Source: Halichondria panicea
Taxonomy: Eukaryota > Porifera > Demospongiae > Suberitida > Halichondriidae
Assembly: GCF_963675165.1 (NCBI RefSeq)
Contig: NC_087391.1
Span: 3,646,646-3,710,645 of the forward strand
Length of the DNA: 64,000 bases
Direction: 5' to 3'
Position numbers and translations under genes: made by a program. The first letter of the stretch is position 1; each line of letters opens with the position of its first letter. The notes beneath the pieces were generated by a model. That model made no database searches, had not been told where the DNA came from, and saw only the letters and a program-made list of their open reading frames with translations. Shown here in pieces: positions 47,101-60,600 of this stretch.

Positions 47101-50100
47101 TTATTGCTGTCTAATTATCACAGACAGCTCTCCTGGGAGGCCAAGTTGTTCTTACAAGCTGACAAGTCACTAAGAGAAGTCGTTAGGATAATTGCTGAAA
47201 AACCAACAGCTTTAAAAGCTACAACCACTCCAGGTATAGTCAGGGGATGGTTATTCAAGTAGCAATTATATGACTGTTGTACATGTATGTATACATGTAG
47301 GTGCTCTAGAATTACTTCAAAGCTGCAATGTTCTGTTGGAGCAGGTTTTTAAGAGCTTGGAGGTGAGTTTTCCATGCATGCATACACTACAAAACTTCAT
47401 GCATAATCATATGATAATTATCTTATGATGTAGGATTTTCTGGAGGCTAAGCGAATAGGTTTCCCCCGATTGTATTTTATCAGCAACGAGGAACTGCTAG
47501 ACATACTGGCCCACACAAAGCAGCCTCTCACTGTTCAGGTACATGTATAATTATATTGAGTGCCTATCAATTATTGATTTTGCTATTTAGGCTTATTTGG
47601 GAAAACTATTTGCAAATGTCAAGTTGTTGGATGCTGAAGTTGTCAGTCCAGTGGCTGCTAATGTACTGGCTCTGGTTTCTAGTGAGGGAGAGAAAATTAA
47701 ACTTTGCAAGTAAGTTTATATAGGTTAATGGTTTCACGATGATGATTCTCTGAATCAAATTTTCCCGAGCCACTGCCTTCCCTGTTTTAACCATTTGCTT
47801 GTATAGCCGCAACAAATGTTGGCCCTCTCTTTAAGTAAATAAACTTAATGCTCATGAGTATGATCTGTATTACATGTATAAGTGATGTACTATACGTATA
47901 ACATGTTTTATGTTCTTGGTCCCATTCGGAAGTTTAACATGTGAAATTGACATTCACTCTGCTTTCCCTGTGAATCTCTTTCACTGACCACAATAATTAT
48001 GTGTTTGTGTGTAGGAGTGTGAATGCAAGAGGAGCTCCTGAGAAGTGGCTGAGCTCTCTGAACAACACCAGTTGTGAGACTGTCCGGAAATGTCTCAAGG
48101 AGGGAGCTGTCTGTTATAATCAGGCCAGTAGAGTCTCATGGGCTATCAATCAGCCAACTCAAATAGCATTGACAGTGGTAAGTTTGGAGCTTGTCCCTAT
48201 CATATATTCCCTCCAATAAAGCTCAGAAGCTTCTATTGAGCACACATATACCGTATTTATAACGGGAAAACTTGGCGAGTAGTATATTATGTAGCGAATA
48301 AGCCAATTGATTTGGCGTCTCAGGCGTGGCTACTATCTCAATGACGTGTGTCCTCCGCTTATTTTAAGATTAGCGGTTTTAAATTTGGGGCGATCTTCGG
48401 TAGATCTAAAACGCTTGCCATATACGATAGTACATTGACTAGAACGTCTAGAAGTACAGTTAGGCAGGGGTGCGTACATGCACCTCGTTTCAATGCATGC
48501 ATATAATATACATACATGTATATAGTACTATTTTCCACATTAGTGTCTTTGTACATGTACTTCAGATATTTGAATCCCTCTAGGCCTTAGTGAAGTGGAC
48601 AGAGGAAGTGGAGAGATGTTTTGAGACGGTGTCACCAACTGAATCATTGCTGACATTATTTCAGTCCTGGAATTACTATATCGCTGACTTGGCTAAGCTG
48701 TGTCAGACTGATGAACCTTCTGTCCTGAAGAGAGGGCTGCTAGTGTCCCTGCTCATTCAGGATGTGCATTGCAGAGATGTGATCCATCACCTTATAAAAG
48801 ACATTATCACTTCGTCTGACAGCTTTCAGTGGATCAGGTAAGCACGGGTAGCACGTATTTAATACTTCCAACAGTTATAGGGTATGACGTAATGTATATG
48901 TACAGTATATTTGTGTTCAGTGTTTGCTCTTGCTCTAATTCGCTGGTATATAGCTATAGGTCCATGCAAGCACTCATTTAAACACATACAACTATCTGTT
49001 TTTTTAGGCACCTTCGTCACTACTGGGATGAGGAAAACCAGGCTTGTCAGCTGAAGCAGCTATGCGCTGTGTTTCCCTACGGCAACGAGTTCCTTGGTTG
49101 TCCCTCTCGACTGGTAGTCACTCCTCTCACTGAGCGCTGCTACCTCACACTCACCACCGCCCTACACCTACACCTGGGGGCCTCTCTACTTGGGCCGGCA
49201 GGAACTGGAAAATCAGAATCTGTCAAAGACCTTGCAAAGGTGAACATTTCTCTAGCAATGTGATGTAATCCTTTATAGCCCTGGACACTTTGGGTTCATA
49301 TCTGTTTCAAGTGTCGTGATTCTAGATCAAGTGATCAATGGCTTTGCCTATATAGTCTGTGTATAAGTATAACTGTACATGACTTTTTGATGCATAATAG
49401 AACAAGTCACCACCCTTTGTCAGGCATCAACAGTTGAAAGTGCATAATGCACAAACAAAACTAGATTGAAAAGTGCACACACCAACAGGTGGCTATAATT
49501 TATGAGACTACTAACCAGTGAAAACGTTTTTGCCAGAACTACGTAGCTACGTAGATCTAACAGACACATGCCGGCTATTGCACTCCTGATATACATGTAC
49601 AATGTAGAGTACAGTACATGGTGGAGCAATTGCTTGAAACTTGCAAAGCGGTGCTAGAGTCGTTTGTGCATAACGATTCTAAAATGCTGAGCCAGCAATG
49701 AGCCTTACCTACCCTTTTGCAATAAGCCCCACCCACACGCACTTCATTGCTAAGGCGGGTGGGGCATAAAGTGGGAGAGAGCCTTCCGTCAATCCCAGTT
49801 CTGGGTAATCGTTCACGCACAAAACATAGCACATGTGAAAAATTCAATATGCCAAAACAGCTGTTTCTTACATTTTACAGATAATGGGGAGATTCTGTCT
49901 CCTTATCAATTGTTCTGAATCACTTGAGTACAAGGTAAGCAGTTAGAAACAATCCTTATAATTATATTCAATAATGTGTACTGTTCCTACAGGCCATGGG
50001 TCAGATATTTTCTGGGCTGTGCCAGTCAGGGTCTTGGTGTTGTTTTGATGAGTTCAATAGGATTAAAGCTGATGTACTCGCTGTGCTTGCACAGCAGCTC

Positions 50101-53100
50101 AAGTGCATCAAGGAGGCCAAGGAGAGAAGGATTGGCCGGTGAGAAAATCCCATTTCAGAAATATTATTTATTAAAACTCCATAGTTTCGTCTTTGAGGGT
50201 AGAGAGATAAAGATGGATGCTTCCTGTGGAATTTTTATTACTACAAATCCGCGGTAAGAAAATGCATTCCTAAAGTAGCAAATAATAATGATTACATGTA
50301 AGTCACGTGTGTGATTGTATGCAGGTATATAGGACGCGTTGAGTTACCTAACAACGTGAATGTGTTCTTCCGTCCCATTGCCATGATGAAACCAGACACT
50401 ACTACAATATCTGAAGTGTTACTCCTATCTAATGGTTTTGTAAATGCACCAAGTCTTGCTACCAAACTGACCAAATTCTTCGAATTCATGGAAACTCAAG
50501 TCTCTAAACAAGTACATTGTAGTTGTAATAGCTATCGCATGACGTACATGTACATGTAGCCTTACTATAATACTTTTGTTATACAGGTACATTATGATTT
50601 TGGACTGAGAGCTATAAAGGCTGTCATATCAGTTGGTAGAGCCAACCTTCTACAAATAAAGAAGTGCGTCTTACTATTGTATTTGTAACACTTGCATTTT
50701 ATTATTATTATTTCAGGTCTAAAGGTGACTCCGATAAGCAAGAAGTTCTCTCTTTGGTTTCGGCAATCAAGGATGTCAACTTATCGAAATTACTTTCTAA
50801 AGACACCACAGTAATGTTCACATTGCTCCAACAGTTCTTTGGAACTGAACTGGTGAATAAAGTAGATGAACTTCAAAGAAATAGCCTTCTACAGGTGAGC
50901 TATCTTCTGGCAAATAATTATGTTCCACCTAAAATACGTTATGAGTGTGTACATGTACATGTATGTGTAATTGCAAGAGTCAATAAGACTACTCTTGGTA
51001 ATTGTCTATAAGCAATCATCTGACCACAAGAAGGCTGCATGGTGGTGTGAGTGAGGTGAGGCAATGTATTGGTACCGTCCGAATAACAACAACTACATGC
51101 ATGTACATGTACCAAGGAATCCCTTGTAATCAGGGTGCATGCACTCGACCTTGCATCTTGTGCATGTATATTCATCAGTCGAAGTATTTTTTACCTGTTT
51201 ATTACTTCTCATAGGAGTACATACAGCGTGCAGCAGTGGAGTGTTCTCTTCAAACGAGTGATGTTCAGACTCTTCAGTGTGTCCAACTCTACAAAACTAT
51301 TGGGGTTCGTCATGGAGTAGTTGTAATGGGAACAACAGGTTCGGGGAAGAGCACAGTCATTCAGTTACTGAGAGGAGCGCTCAACCTAGCCGGAAGAATG
51401 ATTCATTCAAACCACCTCAGCTCACAGTCAATCTCTAGCAAGAAAGAGGTAAATGTTGTTTGTAATTTTGCCCCTCAATATTTAAAAAAGGACCGCGGGT
51501 GCTCATGATGCCTCCGTGTATGGATGCGCCAAATCTACAGTACATGAAGCTACTACATGCATGTATAGCTATTATAATGATGTGCACATTTTTTACATTT
51601 GCTGCATGGCAGGCCAGGAAGAATGGTGCAAAAGACTGGGAAATTATATCGACTACAGTTGTTGCTAAAAAAAGACGCCAAAAGTTCTAAGTTCATAATT
51701 AATGGCTGCTACTACTCATGAAACAACAACAGTGCAGCTTAGTCTCATGAATCAGCCGCCGTTCTTTTGGAACCACCGTCTGAGCACTCTTGTCATGAAG
51801 TCATTTCAAAATGGAATGTTGATTGCTCACAAAACCAATGGAATGTAATTAAATCGTGATCTTAGGCCCACACATATTTCCTAATTGTTATACAAATCGC
51901 CAAGCGAAGGCATCTCTCTCTACTTGTGTTTTGCTGTGGTGCTAAATCTGTGCCCAAGGACCCCTGCTTGCCTTGCTTATGCTTCGTAGCAGCTTCTATG
52001 TATGAAGTGTTTACCATGCGTAATGCATGCGTAATGATTATCCAAATGCGTTGAGCAAAGTGCAGTTCTTTGCTGCCTCCAAGTTCATCACCTGACTGGA
52101 CTTCTGCAATTTGATTGGTCAAGACGGAATTCCGTCTTGGCACATAAAACGATGACAAGAGTGCTCAGACGGTGGTTCCAAAAGAACGGCGGCTGATTCA
52201 TGAGACTAAGTGCAGCTTTGCAGCTCTTTTCTCACCCCTTGCAACAATATAGCTACATGTATAGCATTCTAGTGCAGAACTATCTAATAGCAACACCCAA
52301 GGACAAGTTTTGCTACGCACTACTGAAACGGCATTCCAAGTAAGGCATAATTTGAGCATTATTTTGCCAATCCAGAAATTGAAATCCAAGAAAACGTGAC
52401 TATATACAATTACGTACTTGCACTTCATTGATCCTTGAGCTGCTATAGCAGTCTACAAAGACAGACAACAGACACACACAAACACACTACCTTATACCTC
52501 GTTGCGCATGCCCACACTGATAACAACAACACCTACAGCATCACCACCACATTATTCCTTTCACTTGCAAAGCCTGTGCAGCCAACGGTTATATAATAAT
52601 TGTACAAAATGTACCCATAAGGATTGCTTGTACTGATGCCTTCTGAATGTTTTAACATTTATCACACAATTATACAGACAGTGTTACGTGCTATTACTCA
52701 TACACAAATGGATGTGTACAGCTCGAAGACATGACATAATGACCTATACTAAATTACATTGTATATAGCCATCGTTGCAAATTATAGTTGCGCTGTCACA
52801 AGAATGAGTTTTACTAGCAAAGCCTGCAGCTTCTACGCTGTAGTAGTACAATGTATAGTGTGCTACGTAAATCCTCTCAATATGATCTGCTATTATAACC
52901 TCTATAATTGTTATAAGTCAAGGGATCTGTGATATTTGTGAATTGTATGTTAGGCTTCTGTATTGTCCTTCTATAATTATCTTTCTATCAGCATCGCCGC
53001 AAGCATCTATTATTGTGTTCCAGCCATCAAAGTAGGCTATATTAATTACTGTTATCATGCAGGCTAGAGGCGAATCAACTGTTTGTGAATTAGAAACGAT

Positions 53101-56100
53101 CAACCCCAAAAGTGTCTCATTCCAGGAGCTTTATGGATATGTGGACAAAAACACTCTCGAATGGAAAAATGGTTTACTTCCGAAAATTCTCAAGAAACTT
53201 TGTAATGAACTTACGGCTAAACAATCAGGGAATGAACATATTCCAGTTCAGTCGTCTTCGTTACTATCTTCCTCAGATTATCAGGAGGAAAACTCTGAAA
53301 GCACCGAAAGCAATGATAAGAGAGAGAGAGACAATAATTTTGCTGTATGCTATCCCCCCTCAGCACCAGCTGGCTGGAGGTGGATAGTTTTGGATGGACC
53401 CATTGACCCCATGTGGATCGAGAACCTAAACACTGCTCTTGATGACTCAAAACTGCTTTGCCTCTCGAATAATGAGCGTATCTCTCTTCAACCTGGATTA
53501 AGGCTCCTGTTTGAGACAGACAGCTTGGAGAATGCTTCACCTGCCACTGTTAGTCGATGTGGAATAGTACTAATGGTAAGGAAGCTTTATTTGTTCTTAT
53601 TATAATTATCCAATTATTCAGGATACCCAGTTACTCTGTTGGAAGCAATACACTGCTTCATGGATCAACCAGCTACCTGCAGAGGTATAATTTCAAAGTC
53701 ATCCACTTGATTGTAGTCATATAGATTGTATTTATTCCATGTAGTTTCCTGAAGAGGGTAAATCACTTCTGCATGCTTTGTTCGATCAGAGTATAGACGA
53801 TGGAAACAAGTTTCTAACTATAAACAGGTCGCAACTGTCCTGTAAACTACCCATTATGGGCGCCATTAGGACCCTGTGCATAATTCTGAGAAGCTTAATC
53901 GATTTCTCTTTAAAGGAATTCCCTGGGCTCTATCAAAACTTTAGCACAAAAATAGGCTCAAACTGTCTTAAATCTCAAGACAGCTCCAGCAGTGTAGGTG
54001 TTCAGACACTAGCCGGTATATACATACCTAAAAAGGCAGCCAAACAAGAAATAAGTGATGGAGAACACATTGAACAGCAGTCTGAGCTCTTTCAACTAAT
54101 TGGGAAACTGTACGTCTTTTCTTTTACATGGGCATATGGCGGCTGCTTTGAGTCTGCTTTGGAGGAAGACGATGCAATGGAAGGGCTAGGGGACATTAAA
54201 GTCACTCGAGGTGGTAATACTGTGCTTTCTCAGTTTGATGCTTTAGTACATAAGATGTTCTCATCCAGTGACTCTGTGGTCCACGTTAAACTCCCAACAA
54301 CCACCGACTTGATCTTCTCCTATTACATTGACATCCATTCTTCATCTTTTCTACAGTGGAAAACTCTCGTTCCTTCACCCAAGCAAATCGCTACAAAAAT
54401 GTCACTGCTGAGAAAAGGTCTTGGTAATATTAGCTCAAAGTTTTCGTCTCCATTTTTCAAAGAATTTTCCACGGAAGATTTAAATGCCACAAGTGTGCCA
54501 TTGATACCAACAGTTTCCACAGTGCAGCTTACATATCTTGCATCTCTACTTGGCAACAATGTGATGTTGGTTGGAAAGACAAGCGTCGGAAAGACCCAGT
54601 TTCTCAAATACCTTTCAGACATACTTTTGTTTCCTGATATGCAATCTGCAGTTGTATATTCTGTTCAAAGAGCAAATAGGAATGCTTCGAAGCCATCTAA
54701 TTTCGACCTGTCCGTTCCTGATAACACTAAGAATGAAGTATCAGGTTTTGAGTACCAACTTTCAACGAGAACTACATCACTCGAGCTACAGTCTGCCATT
54801 GGAAACTACTGCATACGTACTGGGAAGTCCGTTTTGAAGCCTGCAATGGGTGAAAAGGTTAGTCGTGCATGAAGGAGGTTGGTGTTGATGAATGTTTTCT
54901 CTCATTCCAGGTAATTGCATTTTTGGATGATCTACACATGCCAGGATCAGACGTGTTTGGAACTCAACAGTGCTCTGAGTTCTTAAGGCAGCTACTGAAC
55001 AATGGTGGATGGTACGACAGGCGCAACTTGACCTGGAAGGTACAACATCCATATATACATGTAACGCATGCGTAGCCATAAACTGTATGTAGGATGTTAG
55101 TGGCGTGCAAGTAGTCGCTACTTCCGGGAGGAAAGGTTGGGGTCATGCAGTTGTCAGTGAGCGTTGTCTGAGCAAATTCAGGTTTGAAACCAATGACTTC
55201 TTGTCTCTATTTGAAGTAAAATGTTGGTATAATTTTTTGACACAGCGTCTTTTGCCTCCCTGAGCCATCCTTAGACTCACTCCAAGCTGTGTACACATCT
55301 CACCTCTCCACTGCTTTTTCTGACAATTTTGCTGATGATTTGCTGAGGAACATTCCCAACATTGTATCTTGCGTGCTGTTCATGTTCCAGAAAGTGGCCA
55401 GTCTGCTAAAACCATCACCACATAAACCACTGTGTACATTCTCCATCAGAGATTTGTCAAAGGTAATTTATTTACCGCATAATTATGTTCGGTTATGTTG
55501 GTTCACTATTCTTGCATATACATGTACATCGCACATGCAGGTGTTTTTAAGACTTTTGCACGCAAGTCACAGAAGTGTAAAAGAAGCTCAAGATATTATT
55601 CAGCTCCTATCTCATGAATTCCAAAGAGTGTTCAAAGACAGGTGCTTCCCAGAGGATAGAGACCACATCTATAGCATCTTGTCTGAGGGCCTCAGAATCC
55701 ACTTTAAGGTAAACCACAACACTCTCGTCAGTGAGTATGATGCATTTCATCTCATCCCTGGCTTTAATTAACGTACCCTCTTGACCTTTACGTATATAGA
55801 TGGTAGTTCCAGTGGTGAACCTCAAGGAGCAGCTTCTTTTGTATGAAGACTTCACGAACTCCTTTGGAAGATATTTGCCGGTCAAGAGCCCTAATAAACT
55901 AGTGAAAAACTTGGAAAGAATTCAAAGTCAATACAACCTGACCGAGGATAAGGTAACAATCTGAGTTTTATTGTGCAAATATGTAGTACAGGAAGTACAT
56001 GAGGTATATCACTATAATAATTATAATAATATAGCGTGTAACTGAAGTTGTGATGATAAATTTCAGGTGTAAGTTAGACGTGGTGCCACACATTCTATAC

Positions 56101-57648
56101 TATACATGATTATACATGATTACATGTACGTTGCTTATGCAGAGTTTCCAGTTGTCTTTCTTTCCACAAATGTGTGGGCACATAATACGAGTCACCCGTG
56201 TTCTTCAACAACTTAGAGGAAATATGATATTGGTAAGTAAGTCTTCATTACACAAACAAGCTGATAATAAAATCGTGAGAAAGGTACTTTGTACATGCAC
56301 ATGTATATCTATAATGTTCGCATGCTTTGTGTGATGAGCTCCATGCAAACTTTCTGTGACACTTTCTTTTCTCAGGTTGGAGAAGGTGGTATTGGTAGGA
56401 GGAGTTGTGCCCAACTAGCCTGTCACATTGCCAATTGCAGCTATCATTGTTTGACAGTTTGTGAGAAGTCGCCTGGTGAAGCACTGGAGGAGGTCAAGAG
56501 TGTGGTAATACAGTGCGGTGTGACAGAGAAGGTCACCTGTCTGCTGGCTACGGAGAGTCTAGGCTCAGAGCAGGTACACGTCACGTATGATGCTGTAGTC
56601 GTGTTGTAGTTATAATTCAATTACATATGTAACAATTACGTAGTACATTATAATTATGAGAATGAGTAGAAATACGTAGGGCAGTACATGTATGTATGCT
56701 TTCTCTATAACACATCTTCGTAGTTTGTATGACAGTTTGATCCTGTAGCCAAAGCTGCCAAGTTTGCATTTACTGACTTGTGTATTAAAACTCAGTAATT
56801 TAATTATCATGCAGGATGATGTATTGCACATTTTGCATGAGCTGATGAGAGGTGGAAATGTGAGATGTCTGTTTAGTATTGAGGAGGTTGAAAGTATTCT
56901 AAGCCAGCTGTCCGAAGTGCTCGCTGTAAAGGAAAGATCCGAGTGCCTGTTGTCATCAAGAGAGTTATGGAGATTGTTTGTTAAGGTACATGTACAAGAC
57001 AACAGTTTTTCAGGCAACGGGTACCGTATAGCGGGTAATTTTCGTGGGGTAAAAAATTCTTTCAACTCGAAAACGGCGATTTTTGTGAGTTAACTTTACT
57101 TCATTGCCTGCACTGCATTGCTTGCGTTCCGGTAAGCTTTGCCTACGTTTTCATGGGGACAATTTCGTGGAGGTCAGCTTGCCCACAAAAATAACAAATA
57201 TTTTACCCCTACATGTGTAGTGATGATCAAAGTTTAACTGCAGGATATACATGTACAAATTAATGTATAGTTCAATGTATTGACTGCTCTATATACATGC
57301 ACTTATTCTGCAGAGGGTTCTTGGTCATCTGCACATTGTTCTTTGTATGACACCCTCGAGTCCCGTTCTGGCAGTAATCTATAAGAGTTATCAGAGTGTA
57401 TTAACCCACTCTACTATTGATGTGTTTGATGAATGGGATCCAAAGGCTCTGTTTGGGTTAGCAGGGAGAGAAATCTTGGAGTGTGATGCAGCCAACAGTG
57501 ATTTGAAATTAAAAGTACGTACGTACATGTAATTCTACTAATTTACACAATTTAATATAGTGTACATTCACATCCCTTCACGGAGAAAAGTTTTGTGAAT
57601 GTATTATGCCTCAAGGCGTAGCCGTACGAGGAATACGTTAAAGCTGAC

Positions 57649-57685
<37 letters not shown>

Positions 57686-60600
57686 TCCAACTGTAACTGC
57701 TCAGCGGTTGCAATGCGACCCCCTTTTAGTTAGTCATTGACAGGACATGCAAAGTACCCTTCTTCTTCATAGACCTCTGTTGCCCATTAGCTCCTCTCAA
57801 ATTTATGTATGGAATTAAATTCGTTCATTGTGCAAATGCCAACATTATTTCGTAACATAAAATGATACTAATTACCTTTTCTATAACACTTTAATACTTT
57901 TGAGCGAAGCAAAGCATGCTGAGAGGCATTAGCACAGCGAAGCTTTTGCAACATTCATTAGTAAATGGGTCGCGTGGGCATTATACGAATCCTTTTTACC
58001 ATTATTGAAATTACCTTTTTGCTCCTTGTACTTTGGCATTCAGGAGCTGAGCAATCAGCTGGCCACTACTGCAGTGAAGATGCACGAGATGGTACTCTCA
58101 GCTCAGAGCAAGTCACGTGATCACAGCCCTCTCTCCTTCACAGTCACACCTACCACCTTCATCCAGTTTGTGCAAAAATTATGTGCTCACCTCTCCACAA
58201 AAAATAGCAACATCAGAGTACAAAGGTATTTACTGTTGGTGTCAAAGTATACATGTATTTGCTGCTTAATGTTTTTCAAACTGTGTTGGGTGCTGAATAT
58301 TAACTTGTGAGAAATTTATGGTACTTTACCGTATTTTCCCAGGTCACATCTTGAAGAAGGTCTGTCACAATTGCGAAAGACAAATAGGGACGTTGATATA
58401 ATGAGAGGAGAACTAAATGAATTGCACCCTGGAGTGACTTTAAAGACAAAGGTTTGCTACAAAGCCCTTAGTATACACTTTAACAATAGTTTCAGGAAGT
58501 GGAAATCCTTCTATGCCAGCTGACTGTGGAACAACAGCAGCTCGACACTTTGAGAGCTACAGTTGCCGAGGAGAGAGCAGCCATTGCTCTGGAAACTGAA
58601 CAAGTTCTCATTCTGAAAGAGGTACTGGTTTGAAATGCTAATATTAGGTGGAGCTCCCAATGTGTAGCAACACGCTGCATGTAGTATATGTACATGTACC
58701 GTATTACTAGAATGTTTTGCGAATGAGCGAAATTGCACACTTTGCTATCTAACTTTGCGTTCCTTGCCTCGTGATGTCATACAAACAACAATATTGGTTT
58801 TTCAATTTAATTTTTTATGCTCGCAAAACATTACTAGTTGAAGGTACATGTGTATTATAAAGATAATTTATGTTGAAATCGCCTCTCTTCGTCACTCAAT
58901 TACCTATCAACCAGTTTGTCAAAAAGGAGCAAGCGATTTTTGCTGCCTTATATATATACTCCAGTTTACTTCGGTTAATTGTTTGTATGTATTTAAACCA
59001 GGAAGCGGAAGAAGATCTACAGGCTGTACTCCCTGACCTGGATCGTGCTGAGCATGGGCTCAGAAACTTGGATAAAAAACATTTTGACGAGATTAGGTAC
59101 AATGCGTACTATTTTATGGCTTATACATTTTAGCATTCAGCTATTGTGGTAAATTATACATGTATAGACTCAGTCTCGTGATCATGGTATTAACATCCTT
59201 GTCAATAATGTTGTTGACATTCTGTAGATCATATGGAAGACCACCGGCTATGGTGGTGCATGTAATGAATGCTGTGTGTCTCCTCTTGGGCCAACCCACT
59301 GACTGGAAGACAGCAAAGCAGTTGACACGAGATGGAACCGCTTTTCTTAAACTGCTATATTCGTACGACAAAGAAAATGTCCCTGACAAGGTCAGTGTGC
59401 ATGGTAAAGAGTGTATGGATATACTTTTTGGTACATGTAGCTAAGTGTTGACTTCTTAGTGTGATAAATACATGTAGTTCTAGGATGGTCTGTTTCAAAG
59501 TTCAATCCGATTTACCATGTCTAAAGTGAGTTAATTACCCTGTGCGTGCGCAAGCGGGGTAAGCAAGGGTAGAGTGATTTCTGTGTGGATACAAAATGAT
59601 CTGTTTGAGCGAACTAGACACTTTCATAGACTGCTTTAACTGCTAATGAGACAGTGGTTGAAAAATAATAGGCTACTGATAGTTGAAACTTTTAGGCGAT
59701 CTTCGAAGGCGACAAAAATACTGTTTTCTAATCAATCCAATCATTGCTTTCTAGATTCACGATCATTCCCCATAATGTTAAGGGGTCATTTTACGATAAA
59801 AATTTATAATCTGTTTGCCGCTGTGCGATAAAGCTTAATGCACGGGTGAATGCTCTATGAGCATCTTGGAAAATACATGTAAAATGTTGTTATAGTTTTC
59901 ACTAATTTACACCACAGGTTCTGGCCAAGCTCAGGAAGTTCACTCGGGATGAGGGCTTCACTCCTAAGAATGTAGCCCTTCACTCTGTAGCCTGTCAGTC
60001 CTTCTGTGAGTGGGTGTTAGCTGTCGAGCGTTATGCTGAGGTATTCCGGGTTGTTCAGCCTAAACGATCTGTATACCAAGATGTAAGGGACAAGCTAGAG
60101 TTAGTGATGGAGAAACTAAGCAAGAAAGAGAGACATCTCAACGAGGTTTGTACGTGCACATGTATATACTCTTAAGAGTATATTCTAGTACTGTAATACA
60201 TAGTGTATAGATACAGTTCTAACTAAAAGGTGTACCATTTAGTCAGATTGCAAGTTGTTAACTTTGGAGCTTCATCTTCATGAATTGTTTGCATAGACTT
60301 GTTTTATAATAAAAGAGTATGCAGGAAGCAGCAATATGACGATTGTAATTTCCCTGTGTGTATACATGTATACGTATAAATATACATACTGTATATATAT
60401 CATTCAGCTTGAGCAGCGACTGTCTGAGCTAGAAGATAAGTACAGAGTCAAAATGGAAGAGAGGGGAGAACTCCAGAGCAAATGTGATGAAATATCTCTC
60501 AAGTTGAATCGTGCAGAAACTATCACCCAGTCTCTAACAGATGAGCAGGTACATGTACATGTGCATGTACATTAAAACTTCACTGCCACATAATTATGTA

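Noticed and set aside
51499-51690. Possible extra dynein exon ([14 protein letters not shown])
   Set aside because: It has no match to conserved AAA2 sequence, and the AAA2 frame resumes with [18 protein letters not shown] at 53060.
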